Of a stretch of DNA of 64,000 nt, positions 7,929 through 17,003 are shown piece after piece. The translations under genes were made by a program, and so were the position numbers. Numbering within the stretch: position 1 is the first letter of the stretch; each line of letters starts with the position of its first letter. This stretch comes from UBA3006 sp036746695 (lineage in GTDB: Bacteria; Actinomycetota; Acidimicrobiia; Acidimicrobiales; Ilumatobacteraceae), in contig DAIODP010000001.1 in NCBI GenBank assembly GCA_036746695.1, positions 1,240,001 through 1,304,000 of the forward strand, given 5' to 3'. Below the pieces are notes generated by a model, which was not told the DNA's origin, did not search any database, and was given only the letters and a program-made list of their open reading frames with translations.

Positions 7929-8408
7929 ATGCAAGTTGAGATGATCGTCGAGATTCCTCAGGGGTCTCGCAACAAGTATGAAATGAACCACGAAACGGGC
8001 GAAATCTGGCTCGACCGCACGCTGTTCACCGCCACGCAATACCCGCTTGACTACGGATTCTTTCCAGGCACGCTTGGCGAAGACGGCGACCCGCTAGATG
8101 CCTTGGTGTGGCTTAGTCAACCAACGTTTCCCGGCTGCCACGTATGGGTTCGGCCAGTTGCGGTGTTTTGGATGGAAGACGAAGCGGGTGGAGACGCGAA
8201 GGTGCTGTGTGTTCCATCGACCGACCCACGATTTGCGCAATATGCCGACATCAACGATTTGCCCGAGCACTTATTGGACGAGGTGGGCAATTTTTTCGAG
8301 GTCTACAAATTGTTGGAACCCAACAAAGACACCACGGTTCGTGGGTGGGAAGGCCATGATGCGGCGCAAGCCGAGATTGCGGCGGCGTTCGCTCGTTACA
8401 AGCACTAG
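7929..8408 (+). CDS. ppa: Inorganic pyrophosphatase
   Basis: 159 residues from ATG 7929, a family I soluble pyrophosphatase that hydrolyses PPi to phosphate. It has the typical start EIPQGSRNKYEMNHETGEIW, YPLDYGFFPGTLGEDGDPLD (the metal-binding Asp cluster D-G-D-P-L-D), and VPSTDPRF with following acidic residues. The longer open frame from 7881 overlaps engB and adds non-family residues. It lies 17 bp after engB. Confidence 0.96.
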   Translation: MQVEMIVEIPQGSRNKYEMNHETGEIWLDRTLFTATQYPLDYGFFPGTLGEDGDPLDALVWLSQPTFPGCHVWVRPVAVFWMEDEAGGDAKVLCVPSTDPRFAQYADINDLPEHLLDEVGNFFEVYKLLEPNKDTTVRGWEGHDAAQAEIAAAFARYKH

Positions 8409-8430
8409 TTATTAGGCAATACTGTTCGCT

Positions 8431-8901
8431 ATGACTACACGCACCCCAGTATCAGTAACCAAAGAAATTGCCGCAACTCCCGAGCGGGTGTGGGCGCTTG
8501 TGACCGACTTGCCGCGAATGGGCGAGTGGTCTCCCGAAAATCGTGGTGGAGAATGGATTAAGGGCGCAACAAGTGCCACGGTTGGTGCCCGATTTAAGGG
8601 CAAGAACCAGAACGGCAAAAAGAATTGGAGCGCCGAAGTAACCATTAATGAAATGGATGCGCCGCGCAAGTTTTCATTTGCGCTCACGGTGTTTGGAAGT
8701 CAGTGGTGCGATTGGGTGTATGAAATCGAACCCACCGCAACAGGTTCGCGCGTCACTCATTCATGGATCGATCGTCGGGGATGGTTCAGCACATGGTTGG
8801 GCGGGAAGCTCAGCAACGTAGCGGATCGTTCCGTGCACAACTTGAAAAATATGACTGCAACACTTGACGCAATTGCAGTTGCGGCTACCTCGAGTAAGTA
8901 A
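8431..8901 (+). CDS. SRPBCC family protein (polyketide cyclase/dehydrase-like)
   Basis: 156 residues. The start VSVTKEIAATPERVWALVTDLPRMG is the typical first strand and helix of the START/SRPBCC fold, a small ligand-binding cup. FSFALTVFGSQWCDWVYEIEP and GSRVTHSWIDRRG are the later strands. Function and ligand are unknown; actinobacteria carry many such proteins. It follows ppa by 22 bp and overlaps tail-to-tail by 17 bp with the SDR gene on the other strand. Confidence 0.8.
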   Translation: MTTRTPVSVTKEIAATPERVWALVTDLPRMGEWSPENRGGEWIKGATSATVGARFKGKNQNGKKNWSAEVTINEMDAPRKFSFALTVFGSQWCDWVYEIEPTATGSRVTHSWIDRRGWFSTWLGGKLSNVADRSVHNLKNMTATLDAIAVAATSSK

Positions 8902-9658
8902 CTCCGCCGTCGACAACAATTGTCGAACCCACTACATAGTCGCCGGCACGCGACGCTAAGTACACCGCTGCCCCCGCCATGTCTTCAGGGGTGCCGATTC
9001 GTCCGGAAGGAATTCCTGGTGCGATGGCGTCGCCATGATCGCGGGCCACTCGGTTCATTTCAGAGGCAAACGCACCTGGGGCAATGGCACTGACAACAAT
9101 GCCGTCTTTGATCAGTCTTAGCGCCATGCGCTTCGTCATGTGAATGAGGCCAGCCTTGCTTCCCGCGTACGGATATGTCTCTTCCATGTTGATGGAAAGG
9201 CCGTCGATTGAAGCGATGTTGATCACCTTTGCAAGATGTCCGTTGTTGGCAGCAGCGGCGCGCAATTGCGGTGCAAGTGCCTGAGTAAGAAAGAAAGGTG
9301 TTTTCAAGTTGAGGTCAACCGTCTTGTCCCATCCGCTTTCTGGGTACTCGTCAAATGCTGCACCCCACGCTGCACCTGCATTGTTCACCAAGATGTCGAG
9401 GCGCTCTTCTCGCTGAGCAATTTCGCCAGCCAATTTCTCGATGCCGGCCTGAGTGGAGATGTCGCCAGGTATGGAAATGCACTCGCCATACATCGATAAT
9501 TCTTTTGCTGCTTGGTCGCACTGCACTGCTTTCCGGGCAGTGATGTAGACGCGCGAACAACCATGTTCGAGCAAACCTTGAACGATCATTGCGCCAATGC
9601 CGCGCGAGCCGCCGGTTACAAGTGCAACTCGGCCCTTAAGGGAGAAGATGTCTTTCAT
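8885..9658 (-). CDS. SDR family oxidoreductase
   Basis: 257 residues of a classical short-chain dehydrogenase. The cofactor motif is TGGSRGIGAMI near residue 16. NNAG follows, then INIASIDG with the catalytic Ser, and YPYAGSK with the Tyr-x-x-x-Lys pair. It resembles FabG-like or gluconate 5-dehydrogenase-like enzymes. NAD(H) or NADP(H) preference and substrate are not clear. It is divergent from the Ddn-like gene with a 37-bp gap. Confidence 0.88.
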   Translation of the reverse strand: MKDIFSLKGRVALVTGGSRGIGAMIVQGLLEHGCSRVYITARKAVQCDQAAKELSMYGECISIPGDISTQAGIEKLAGEIAQREERLDILVNNAGAAWGAAFDEYPESGWDKTVDLNLKTPFFLTQALAPQLRAAAANNGHLAKVINIASIDGLSINMEETYPYAGSKAGLIHMTKRMALRLIKDGIVVSAIAPGAFASEMNRVARDHGDAIAPGIPSGRIGTPEDMAGAAVYLASRAGDYVVGSTIVVDGGVTYSR

Positions 9659-9695
9659 CCGAGCAACTGTAGATGGTGAGGGCTAGTGTCGGAAC

Positions 9696-10118
9696 ATGCC
9701 AAGCAACCTCACCCTGAAAGCAATGAACACAATCCACCGAATCATTTTGGGAGTAAGTGGAGGCCGAAAGGGCTGGGAAGCAGGCAACATGCCCGTTCTC
9801 GAACTGACCACCATCGGACGTAAAAGCGGCAAACCTCGTAGCTGCATGTTGACTTCGCCAATTCAGGAAGGCGAAACCATTGTGATTGTCGCATCACGTG
9901 GTGGAGATGATTTTCACCCAGCGTGGTATTTGAACCTGGTGGACAACCCGCAGGTACAGGTGAAGTACAAAGGCGGCCCAATCAAAATGATGACCGCCCG
10001 CACAGCAACGGCAGATGAGCGATCCCGCATGTGGCCAATTGTGGAGCAGCGGTACAAGGGCTACGCCGGTTATCAAAAACGAACCGACCGCGAAATCCCT
10101 TTAATCATCCTCAACTAA
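9696..10118 (+). CDS. Deazaflavin (F420)-dependent nitroreductase family protein (Ddn-like)
   Basis: 140 residues of the F420-dependent Ddn/FDOR-A family. The pattern is GWEAGNMPVLELTTIGRKSG, followed by basic residues and SRGGDDFHPAWYLNLVDNP with a later KMMTARTA. Family members bind F420H2 in a split-barrel fold and reduce quinones or other hydrophobic substrates. It suggests the organism makes F420, as do the PPOX-like protein at 18.3 kb and the Zincin_2 protein at 42.5 kb. It is followed by an acyl-CoA dehydrogenase after 33 bp. Confidence 0.88.
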   Translation: MPSNLTLKAMNTIHRIILGVSGGRKGWEAGNMPVLELTTIGRKSGKPRSCMLTSPIQEGETIVIVASRGGDDFHPAWYLNLVDNPQVQVKYKGGPIKMMTARTATADERSRMWPIVEQRYKGYAGYQKRTDREIPLIILN

Positions 10119-10151
10119 GACCCCGTAATCCGTCGGGGGTAGCGTGGGGGC

Positions 10152-11471
10152 ATGCCAGCACCCGGAATGCACTCAGGAATTACTACTGACGACGCGATGA
10201 ATTTGGCCATGTCGGCCAAAGCAGTGCCGCTGTACGAAGCAGTGAAGAAGTTTGTCGCGACAGAGGTTGATCCTGTTACCGAAGAATATTTCCGACTTGG
10301 TGAAGGCCGGCCAGATCGTTGGCAGTATGGCAAAGGTCAGCTGGAACTTCTAGAGACTTTGAAAGATAAAGCGAAGGCGCAGGGGCTCTGGAACTTCTTC
10401 CTACCCAATTCGGAAACGGGTGAGGGCCTCTCGAATCTTGATTATGCATACATTGCGGCAGAACTGGGAAAGAACCCAATTGCATCTGAAACGATGAACT
10501 GCAGCGCGCCAGACACCGGCAACATGGAAGTGCTGGAACGTGTTGGCACCCCAGAACAAAAGAAGCAATGGCTTGTGCCGTTGATGGCAGGAGAAATTCG
10601 CTCTGCGTATGCAATGACCGAACCAGACGTTGCGTCATCGGATGCCAAGAACCTTGCGTGCCGAGCAGTGCTCGACGGCGACGAGTGGTTGATTAACGGC
10701 GAGAAGTATTACATCTCTGGCGCAGGCGACCCACGCTGCAAGATCATGATTTGTATGTTGCAGACAAGCCCAGATGCGCCACCGCATCGTCGTCACTCAC
10801 AGATCTTGGTACCAATGGACACCCCCGGAGTTGAGATTCTTGGGCCAATGGAAGTGTTCGGCGAAGATGATGCGCCGCACGGACACATGCACCTTCGTTT
10901 CAATGATGTGCGTGTGCCAGCAAGCAACATGTTGCTTGGCGAGGGCAGAGGCTTTGAGATCTCTCAAGTTCGGTTGGGGCCAGGACGTATTCATCACTGC
11001 ATGCGCTCGATTGGTGCAGCAGAGCGCGCACTTGAACTGATGGTTCGTCGTGGGCTCACACGTGAAGCATTTGGAAAGCCAATTGCGCGGCTTGGCAAGA
11101 ACACCGAAACAATTGCCAAAGCCCGAATCGAAATTGAAGCGATGCGGCTGATGGTGTTGCGTGCTGCAAAGGCAATGGACACCATGGGTAATGCCGAGGC
11201 GCGCGTATGGGTAAGTGCAGTTAAGGCAATGGTGCCCGAGCGCGTGTGCAAGATCATTGACGAAGCAATTCAGGTGTTTGGTGCAACGGGTATTTCCCAA
11301 TGGACGCCACTTGCTCGTCTATATGCAGGTCAGCGCACACTTCGGCTAGCAGACGGCCCAGATGAAGTGCACTGGCATGTTGTCGGTCGTGCCGAATTGG
11401 CTCGTTACGAGGGCGACAACCAGCCCACCACCACGTACGAACGTGGTGGAATGTTCTCCGGCCCCGCCTGA
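10152..11471 (+). CDS. Acyl-CoA dehydrogenase family protein (ACAD10/11-like)
   Basis: 439 residues, complete and longer than the usual 380-400. It has AYAMTEPDVASSDAKNLAC (substrate and FAD contacts), LINGEKYYISGAG, RLGPGRIHHCMRSIGAAERA, EAFGKPIARLGKN and a C-terminal region around QVFGATGISQWTPLARLYAG. The layout matches the ACAD10/11 branch, which often handles branched or hydroxylated acyl-CoAs. It is not a close copy of the truncated dehydrogenase at 529-921. Its stop is 10 bp from the aldo-keto reductase stop, with a small GCGC hairpin between. Confidence 0.92.
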   Translation: MPAPGMHSGITTDDAMNLAMSAKAVPLYEAVKKFVATEVDPVTEEYFRLGEGRPDRWQYGKGQLELLETLKDKAKAQGLWNFFLPNSETGEGLSNLDYAYIAAELGKNPIASETMNCSAPDTGNMEVLERVGTPEQKKQWLVPLMAGEIRSAYAMTEPDVASSDAKNLACRAVLDGDEWLINGEKYYISGAGDPRCKIMICMLQTSPDAPPHRRHSQILVPMDTPGVEILGPMEVFGEDDAPHGHMHLRFNDVRVPASNMLLGEGRGFEISQVRLGPGRIHHCMRSIGAAERALELMVRRGLTREAFGKPIARLGKNTETIAKARIEIEAMRLMVLRAAKAMDTMGNAEARVWVSAVKAMVPERVCKIIDEAIQVFGATGISQWTPLARLYAGQRTLRLADGPDEVHWHVVGRAELARYEGDNQPTTTYERGGMFSGPA

Positions 11472-11481
11472 CAACCAGCGC

Positions 11482-12480
11482 TTAAGGGCGCGTAGTTGGT
11501 GATTCGGTTTTGCGAGGGTCGGTGACGACTATGTCGCCGAGCACGTCATCGATTGCCTTCATGGTGGCGGCGTCGAGAACAACACCGGCAGCCTTCACGT
11601 TGTCGTCAAGTTGCTCGGGTTTCGTTGCACCAACAATGGCCGAGGCAACGTTCTTGTTTTGCAGCACCCAGGCAATTGCTAACTGAGCCATAGTGAGGCC
11701 GGCTTGTTCGGCAATGGGCTTCAGTTGCTGCACCTTGGTGAGCGTGGTGTCATTTAGGAAACGCGAAATGAAGTTCTTTCCACTGAGTTCGTCGGTTGCG
11801 CGCGAACCTGCTGGCGGCGGCTGACCAGGAAGATATTTGCCCGTCAGCACACCTTGGGCAATGGGGCTCCAGACAATTTGCGAAAGGCCCTCGTGTTCAC
11901 ATGCCGGAACAACTTCTTCTTCAATCACTCGCCAGAGCATGGAGTACTGCGGCTGGTTGGAAATGAATGGCACGTTCATTTCGCGAGCAAGTTTTGCTCC
12001 GCGAGTAATTTCATCGGCACTCCATTCGGAGACGCCGATGTAGAGGGCTTTGCCTTGGCGCACGATGTCGGAAAATGCCAGCATCGTTTCTTCAAGTGGG
12101 GTTTCCACATCGAAGCGGTGGGCTTGGTACAAGTCGACATAGTCCATTTTGAGACGCGAGAGCGATGCATCAATGGAATGCATGATGTGTTTTCGCGATA
12201 GGCCACGGTTGTTGACACCCTTGCCCGTTGGCCAGAACACTTTTGTAAACACTTCGATACTTTCGCGCTTCACACCATCAAGCGCACGACCCAATACTGC
12301 TTCGGCCTTCGTGCCGGCGTACACATCGGCTGTGTCGTATGTGGTGATTCCTAATTCGAGTGCCCGCTTTACACACGCGTTAGCGGCATCTTCTTCCACT
12401 TGGCTTCCGTGAGTGATCCAGTTGCCATAACTAATTGCCGAGACTTTGAGGCCGCTACGGCCCAGATATCGAAATTCCAT
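11482..12480 (-). CDS. Aldo/keto reductase (potassium-channel beta-subunit-like)
   Basis: 332 residues of an NADPH-dependent aldo-keto reductase. The start FRYLGRSGLKVSAISYGNW is typical. The catalytic tetrad can be placed at TYDTADVYAG (Asp, Tyr), VFTKVFWP (Lys) and LYQAHRFD (His). IVWSPIAQGVLTGKY and AIVGATKPEQLDDN form the cofactor side. The sequence is close to the Kv-beta/YghZ group that reduces aldehydes such as methylglyoxal. It is 9 bp downstream of an MFS gene on the same strand. Confidence 0.92.
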   Translation of the reverse strand: MEFRYLGRSGLKVSAISYGNWITHGSQVEEDAANACVKRALELGITTYDTADVYAGTKAEAVLGRALDGVKRESIEVFTKVFWPTGKGVNNRGLSRKHIMHSIDASLSRLKMDYVDLYQAHRFDVETPLEETMLAFSDIVRQGKALYIGVSEWSADEITRGAKLAREMNVPFISNQPQYSMLWRVIEEEVVPACEHEGLSQIVWSPIAQGVLTGKYLPGQPPPAGSRATDELSGKNFISRFLNDTTLTKVQQLKPIAEQAGLTMAQLAIAWVLQNKNVASAIVGATKPEQLDDNVKAAGVVLDAATMKAIDDVLGDIVVTDPRKTESPTTRP

Positions 12481-12489
12481 AACTTGAAT

Positions 12490-13650
12490 CTAATGGAGTG
12501 GGCGACGAAGAAGCTTTGGGCCCGCGAGCAGACATCCAACACATACCAGCGAGAGCATGACGACTCCGGTTGTGCCGAATGCAACACCGCGCCCAAAATG
12601 TTCGTACACGCTGCCAGCAGCAAGTGCCACAATGCCTCCGGTGAGAGTCTGAATGCCACCGAGAAGCCCTGAAGCACCCGCTTGGCGTTGCGGCGGTGCT
12701 GCGTGAGCAACAGCTATTCCTGTTCCCGTCACGGTAAGCGCGTCAAGTGCCGACTGCGTTACTGCAACGCCCAACATCACATACGGGCTACCAATAAATC
12801 CGTAAGAAGCCATGTAGCACGCGCCGATTGCAAGGCCGAACGCGCTGATGCGAAAGGGCCCATACTTTTGGGCAATAGTGCCACCAACGGTGGCAAACAA
12901 AATCCAAGGCAAGCCAAATATTGAAACGCCCGCATTGCCCACCCAGCTCGGCGCGTCGAGATCGTCCATCATCACTACCCACAGCGGGTCGAACACGCCG
13001 ATCATCACGTAGAGCGCAACGCCAATCAGAATTGCGCCTGCGAGAGGACGTATACGAAGCAAGTCAAGCGCGAAGCGCTCGTCGGGTTGATCTTCGACTG
13101 CCGTTTCTAGGATCGTTTCGCGTGCGATAGCGATCACCATGACAACAAGAATTGTGGCGAGAATCAGAAAGGGGGCAGCGAGACCGAAGGTGCCAATAGT
13201 CAGTGCTGAGATCATTGGGCCGAGCGCAAAACCGCCAACCTCGATCGCTACGCCGCGTCCCAAGTTTTTGCCAATGTTCTCAGGGTCGCTCACGATGACG
13301 ATTCGCTTGATTGCGGGGATTGCCATGCCAGCGCCAACGCCCATTAGAAATCTGCCGCCGACAAACCCCATCATTGCGGTGCTGTAACCCATGACGATGC
13401 AACCGACAACATTGAGTGCGACGCCATACGTCAACAGCCGGCGGGCGTGCCCTTTGTCGGCAAGTGGGGCAATGGTGAGTTGTGCGAAGAACGATGTGAA
13501 AAACCCAATTGCGACAATGAAACCAAGACCAGTCTCGCTAATGCCAAATTGATCGCGCCAGTCGTCCAACATGGTGAACATCACGCCATAGCCAGCGGCA
13601 AGAAAACCGATGGAAATTTGCAAGATGAGGATTAAACGCTTGTGCGGCAC
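12490..13650 (-). CDS. MFS transporter
   Basis: 386 residues with about 12 hydrophobic segments. The first ends in a loop, FAQLTIAPLADKGHARRLL, which is the MFS motif-A position between helices 2 and 3. GGRFLMGVGAGMAIPAIKR follows. It resembles drug/metabolite efflux carriers, but no substrate can be named. The gap to the divergent oxygenase (13651-13704) holds a perfect 7-bp dyad. Confidence 0.87.
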   Translation of the reverse strand: MPHKRLILILQISIGFLAAGYGVMFTMLDDWRDQFGISETGLGFIVAIGFFTSFFAQLTIAPLADKGHARRLLTYGVALNVVGCIVMGYSTAMMGFVGGRFLMGVGAGMAIPAIKRIVIVSDPENIGKNLGRGVAIEVGGFALGPMISALTIGTFGLAAPFLILATILVVMVIAIARETILETAVEDQPDERFALDLLRIRPLAGAILIGVALYVMIGVFDPLWVVMMDDLDAPSWVGNAGVSIFGLPWILFATVGGTIAQKYGPFRISAFGLAIGACYMASYGFIGSPYVMLGVAVTQSALDALTVTGTGIAVAHAAPPQRQAGASGLLGGIQTLTGGIVALAAGSVYEHFGRGVAFGTTGVVMLSLVCVGCLLAGPKLLRRPLH

Positions 13651-13662
13651 CGCTCTACATTA

Positions 13663-13679
13663 GGCATTGTCTCAATGCC
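13663..13679. promoter_or_regulatory. Operator-like perfect dyad GGCATTG-TCT-CAATGCC
   Basis: A perfect 7+3+7 inverted repeat in the 54-bp gap between the divergent MFS and 2OG-oxygenase genes. The position suits a repressor site acting on both promoters. No regulator gene is adjacent, so the binder is unknown. Confidence 0.4.
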
Positions 13680-13704
13680 GCAGTAGCACCAATACAATGG
13701 TCTT

Positions 13705-14556
13705 ATGGATGTCGCCGTTGTCGACTACACCGCACCTGATGCGCCGAAGCGATTTACTGACTCGCTGCGCACAACCGGTTTCGCTGTTCTGACAAATCAT
13801 CCGATTCAGTATGAAGTTGTTCAGAAATTGCAGCAGGAATGGCTCGACTTTTTCCGAAGTGAACGCAAATGGGATTACTTGCCAGGCGAAACAGAGCAAG
13901 ACGGCTATCGTCCTCTCGAGGAAGCAGAGACGGCTGTTGGTGCGAAACTGCAGGATATTAAGGAGTACTTTCATTGGTATCCGTGGGGCAAGCAGCCAAC
14001 CGCCGAATCCATAAGCGCCGCGGCTGTTTATCAAGCAGGTTGGTCACTCGCTACGGAATTGTTGTCGTGGGTTGAGGACAACACGCCAGACAGCATTTCC
14101 AACAAGTTCTCAATGCCGCTATCAGAAATGATTGTTGGCACACGTCGCACACTGCTGCGAATTTTGCATTACCCACCGCTGCGAGGCGACGAACCTGCTG
14201 GTTCGGTGCGCGCCGCTGCTCACGAAGACATCAACATGATCACAGTGTTGCCAGCATCTAATGAACCTGGCTTGCAAGTGCGCGACCTCGACGGCAAGTG
14301 GCACGATGTGCCTTGCGACCCAGGCAGCGTTGCGATTAACGCGGGCGACATGTTGAAGTATGTAACAGAGGGCTACTACCCAAGCACCACACACCAAGTG
14401 ACGAACCCGACGGGTGAAGCGGCAACGCGTTCTCGCGTGTCGACACCACTCTTTTTGCATCCCGCCGACGATGTGATGATTTCACAGAACAAAACCGCAT
14501 TCGACTTCCTGCGTGATCGAATCAAAGAGATTTCTGGAATTGAACTGACCAAATGA
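13705..14556 (+). CDS. 2-oxoglutarate/Fe(II)-dependent oxygenase (isopenicillin N synthase-like)
   Basis: 283 residues. The facial triad is visible: His173 and Asp175 in AAHEDINM and His230 in STTHQVTNP. The 2OG-binding Arg lies in SRVSTPLFLHP. The N-terminal TTGFAVLTNHPI is the DIOX_N-type start. Such enzymes hydroxylate or desaturate small molecules; the substrate is unknown. Its TGA overlaps the ATG of the aldehyde dehydrogenase, so the two are translationally coupled and probably act in one catabolic route. Confidence 0.88.
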   Translation: MDVAVVDYTAPDAPKRFTDSLRTTGFAVLTNHPIQYEVVQKLQQEWLDFFRSERKWDYLPGETEQDGYRPLEEAETAVGAKLQDIKEYFHWYPWGKQPTAESISAAAVYQAGWSLATELLSWVEDNTPDSISNKFSMPLSEMIVGTRRTLLRILHYPPLRGDEPAGSVRAAAHEDINMITVLPASNEPGLQVRDLDGKWHDVPCDPGSVAINAGDMLKYVTEGYYPSTTHQVTNPTGEAATRSRVSTPLFLHPADDVMISQNKTAFDFLRDRIKEISGIELTK

Positions 14557-15989
14557 CAATGGCCGAGATGCGCACCAATTCGTTTATCAACGGAGAGTGG
14601 GTGGGCTCGTCGAGCCAAATTGATGTGCTCAACCCTGCAACAGGGAAAAGCCTTGTAAGTGTGGCAAACGCATCAATCGCCGATTGTTTGCGCGCTGTAG
14701 ACGTCGCCGCCGAAGCATTTGATGCATGGAAGAACACTGCGCCGCGTGTGCGCGGAGAAATATTGCGCAAAGCATTCGAGATCATGATGGCCGAGCAGGA
14801 ACAACTTGCCCGGCTGATCACGCTCGAGATGGGCAAGATTCTTGCCGACTCGCGTGCGGAAGTGGCCTACGCGGCCGAGTTCTTCCGCTGGTTTAGCGAA
14901 GAAGCTGTGCGCATTGATGGCGACTATCGCCGCGCTCCAGGCGGTGCCAATTGGCTGATGGTCTCGCGCCAGCCAGTGGGCGTTGCGCTTTTGGCCACTC
15001 CTTGGAATTTTCCCGCAGCAATGGCAACTCGCAAGATTGGACCAGCGCTCGCAGCCGGCTGCACGTTGGTGCTGAAACCAGCACAAGACACGCCGCTAAC
15101 GGCGTTGGCAATCGCAGACGTTTTGCAACGTGCGGGCGTGCCCGCCGGCGTGGTCAACGTCGTTGTCACCAATCCGTCAGGCCCGGCAGTCGCGGCAATG
15201 ATGGACAGCGGCAAAGTTCGCAAGTTGAGTTTTACTGGTTCAACAAAGGTTGGCTCGATCTTGCTTGCGCAAGCAGCGCCCCGAGTAATTAACTGCAGCA
15301 TGGAGCTTGGCGGCAATGCTCCGTTCTTGGTATTTGGCGACGCCAACATCGATGCCGCCGTCGACGGTGCAATGCTGGCAAAGATGCGCAATGGCGGCGC
15401 GGCGTGCACCGCAGCAAATCGTTTCTATGTGCATAGTTCGGTGCTTGCCGAGTTCACCGACAAGTTGACCGCGCGCATGTCGGCGCTAGTTCTTGGCGAT
15501 GGGCTCGATGCACAGACAACGCTTGGCCCATTGGTTTCGCGGGCCGAACAAGAGTCTGTTGCGGCAATGGTGAATGGGGCAGTGAGTAGGGGCGCGAAAG
15601 TATTGTGCGGCGGCAAAGCAGTTACCTCTCCAGCCTTTGGTTTCCAGGCAACGGTGCTGGCAGACGTTGCACCTGATGACGAAATTTTGAAGGATGAAAT
15701 CTTTGGCCCAGTTGCACCAATCGTGGGATGCAGCGACGAACAAGAGATGGTGCGTCTTGCCAACGATGTGGAGTATGGCCTCGCAAGTTATGTGTTTACA
15801 CGTGACGCGGCGAAGGGTATGCGCGTTGCCGAATCACTCGAGGCCGGCATGATCGGGTTTAATCGCGGCATCGTGTCCGACCCGGCCGCACCATTCGGTG
15901 GCGTAAAGGCTTCGGGCATTGGCCGCGAAGGCGGCCACGATGGGCTACTTGCGTTCTTGGAAACCAAGTACGTCGCTGGCAACTGGTAG
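14553..15989 (+). CDS. NAD(P)-dependent aldehyde dehydrogenase, succinate-semialdehyde type
   Basis: 478 residues of the ALDH superfamily, closest in pattern to GabD. It has FINGEWVG near the start, TPWNFPAAMATRKIGPALAAG, FTGSTKVG, the general-base Glu in SMELGGNAPFLVF, and the nucleophilic Cys in GGAACTAANRFYVHSS. The end SGIGREGG plus YVAGNW is typical. The ATG overlaps the oxygenase stop. Its 3' end overlaps the convergent DoxX gene by 45 bp. Succinate semialdehyde is the likely but unproven substrate. Confidence 0.9.
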   Translation: MTMAEMRTNSFINGEWVGSSSQIDVLNPATGKSLVSVANASIADCLRAVDVAAEAFDAWKNTAPRVRGEILRKAFEIMMAEQEQLARLITLEMGKILADSRAEVAYAAEFFRWFSEEAVRIDGDYRRAPGGANWLMVSRQPVGVALLATPWNFPAAMATRKIGPALAAGCTLVLKPAQDTPLTALAIADVLQRAGVPAGVVNVVVTNPSGPAVAAMMDSGKVRKLSFTGSTKVGSILLAQAAPRVINCSMELGGNAPFLVFGDANIDAAVDGAMLAKMRNGGAACTAANRFYVHSSVLAEFTDKLTARMSALVLGDGLDAQTTLGPLVSRAEQESVAAMVNGAVSRGAKVLCGGKAVTSPAFGFQATVLADVAPDDEILKDEIFGPVAPIVGCSDEQEMVRLANDVEYGLASYVFTRDAAKGMRVAESLEAGMIGFNRGIVSDPAAPFGGVKASGIGREGGHDGLLAFLETKYVAGNW

Positions 15990-16367
15990 CGCGCTGGCTT
16001 TCGCCAGTTTGATTGCCCACCAAAACATGACGAACTGCAAGGGCAAACGCCCGAAGGCAACCAGCTGGTCGGCTACAGCCTTGTCACGCCAATCCCAAGC
16101 CATGTACAAATTGGCGGGGTAAACGGCGAGAAAGAGGAAAAACGCAGCCCATGCCGCTCGCGAACGGGTGCGCTGCGAAAGGAGCCCGATGCCCACGGCG
16201 AGCTCGGCTACACCGCTGGCATACGTCCAGAACCGTTCGCTTGGGGGAAGCCATGGTGGAACTATGTCGTCAAAGAATGTGGGATTGGCAAAATGTGCAA
16301 CGCCCGCAACGATGAGGAATGTGGCCATGATGCGGGCACTGGCATTGGTTGACGGCGAAGTTTCCAT
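15945..16367 (-). CDS. DoxX family membrane protein
   Basis: 140 residues from ATG 16367 (an alternative start at 16391 adds eight unconvincing residues). About four membrane helices are seen: IMATFLIVAGVAHFANP, YASGVAELAVGIGLL, WAAFFLFLAVYPANLYMAW and FVMFWWAIKLA. This is the DoxX/DUF4267-like pattern; family roles are loosely linked to redox stress. It overlaps the aldehyde dehydrogenase by 45 bp at the 3' ends. Confidence 0.82.
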   Translation of the reverse strand: METSPSTNASARIMATFLIVAGVAHFANPTFFDDIVPPWLPPSERFWTYASGVAELAVGIGLLSQRTRSRAAWAAFFLFLAVYPANLYMAWDWRDKAVADQLVAFGRLPLQFVMFWWAIKLAKASALPVASDVLGFQERK

Positions 16368-16433
16368 GCCACATCCTGACATTTCTTGCAAATAGATGCA
16401 CTATTCACACACGGCGTGCACACATCTGAGACA

Positions 16434-17003
16434 ATGGAAACCGAACTACGAAAACGAGGTGCGCTGGTGACCGACCATATCGACGTGCGAACCAATTGGC
16501 TCGACCCCCAAACCCTGAATGATGTGCGTGGTCAGGTGCCGCTTGTATATGTGGACGCCGTGCCAGTGCGGGTGGACGACATGGGTCAGGTGACGCACGT
16601 GGGCATGTTGCTGCGTCAGGCGCCCGACGGCAACATCAGCCGCACGGTTGTTTCAGGCCGAGTGCTCTTGGGCGAACGAATCCGTGAGGCATTGATCAGA
16701 CATCTTGAAAAAGACTTAGGGCCTCTTGCTCTGCCAAAGATTCCTGCCGAACCCGCGCCGTTCACCGTCGTCGAATACTTCCCCGATCCAACGATCAGTG
16801 GTTTCCACGATCCGCGCCATCATGCAGTGAGCCTTGCGTACGTAGTTCCTGTTTCCGGCGACTGTCACCCAACGCAACAGGCGCTCGACTTGGGATGGTT
16901 CACACCCGAGCAGGCCGTTAGCGACCAGATGAAGCGCGAGATGACAAGCGGCCACGACCGCTTGGTGCGCCTTGCGTTGGGCTCGGTAGGCCAACTGCCT
17001 TAG
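16434..17003 (+). CDS. NUDIX-like DUF4916 protein
   Basis: 189 residues from ATG 16434; a TTG at 16386 is less likely. The sequence follows the actinobacterial DUF4916 family: VYVDAVPVRVDDMGQVTHVG, LLRQAPDGNISRTVVSGRV, REALIRHLEKDLGPLALPK, FTVVEYFPDP and HAVSLAYVVPVSGDC. The layout resembles a NUDIX fold, but the full NUDIX box is not obvious. The function is unknown. The stop overlaps that of the next gene by 4 nt inside a small hairpin. Confidence 0.85.
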   Translation: METELRKRGALVTDHIDVRTNWLDPQTLNDVRGQVPLVYVDAVPVRVDDMGQVTHVGMLLRQAPDGNISRTVVSGRVLLGERIREALIRHLEKDLGPLALPKIPAEPAPFTVVEYFPDPTISGFHDPRHHAVSLAYVVPVSGDCHPTQQALDLGWFTPEQAVSDQMKREMTSGHDRLVRLALGSVGQLP

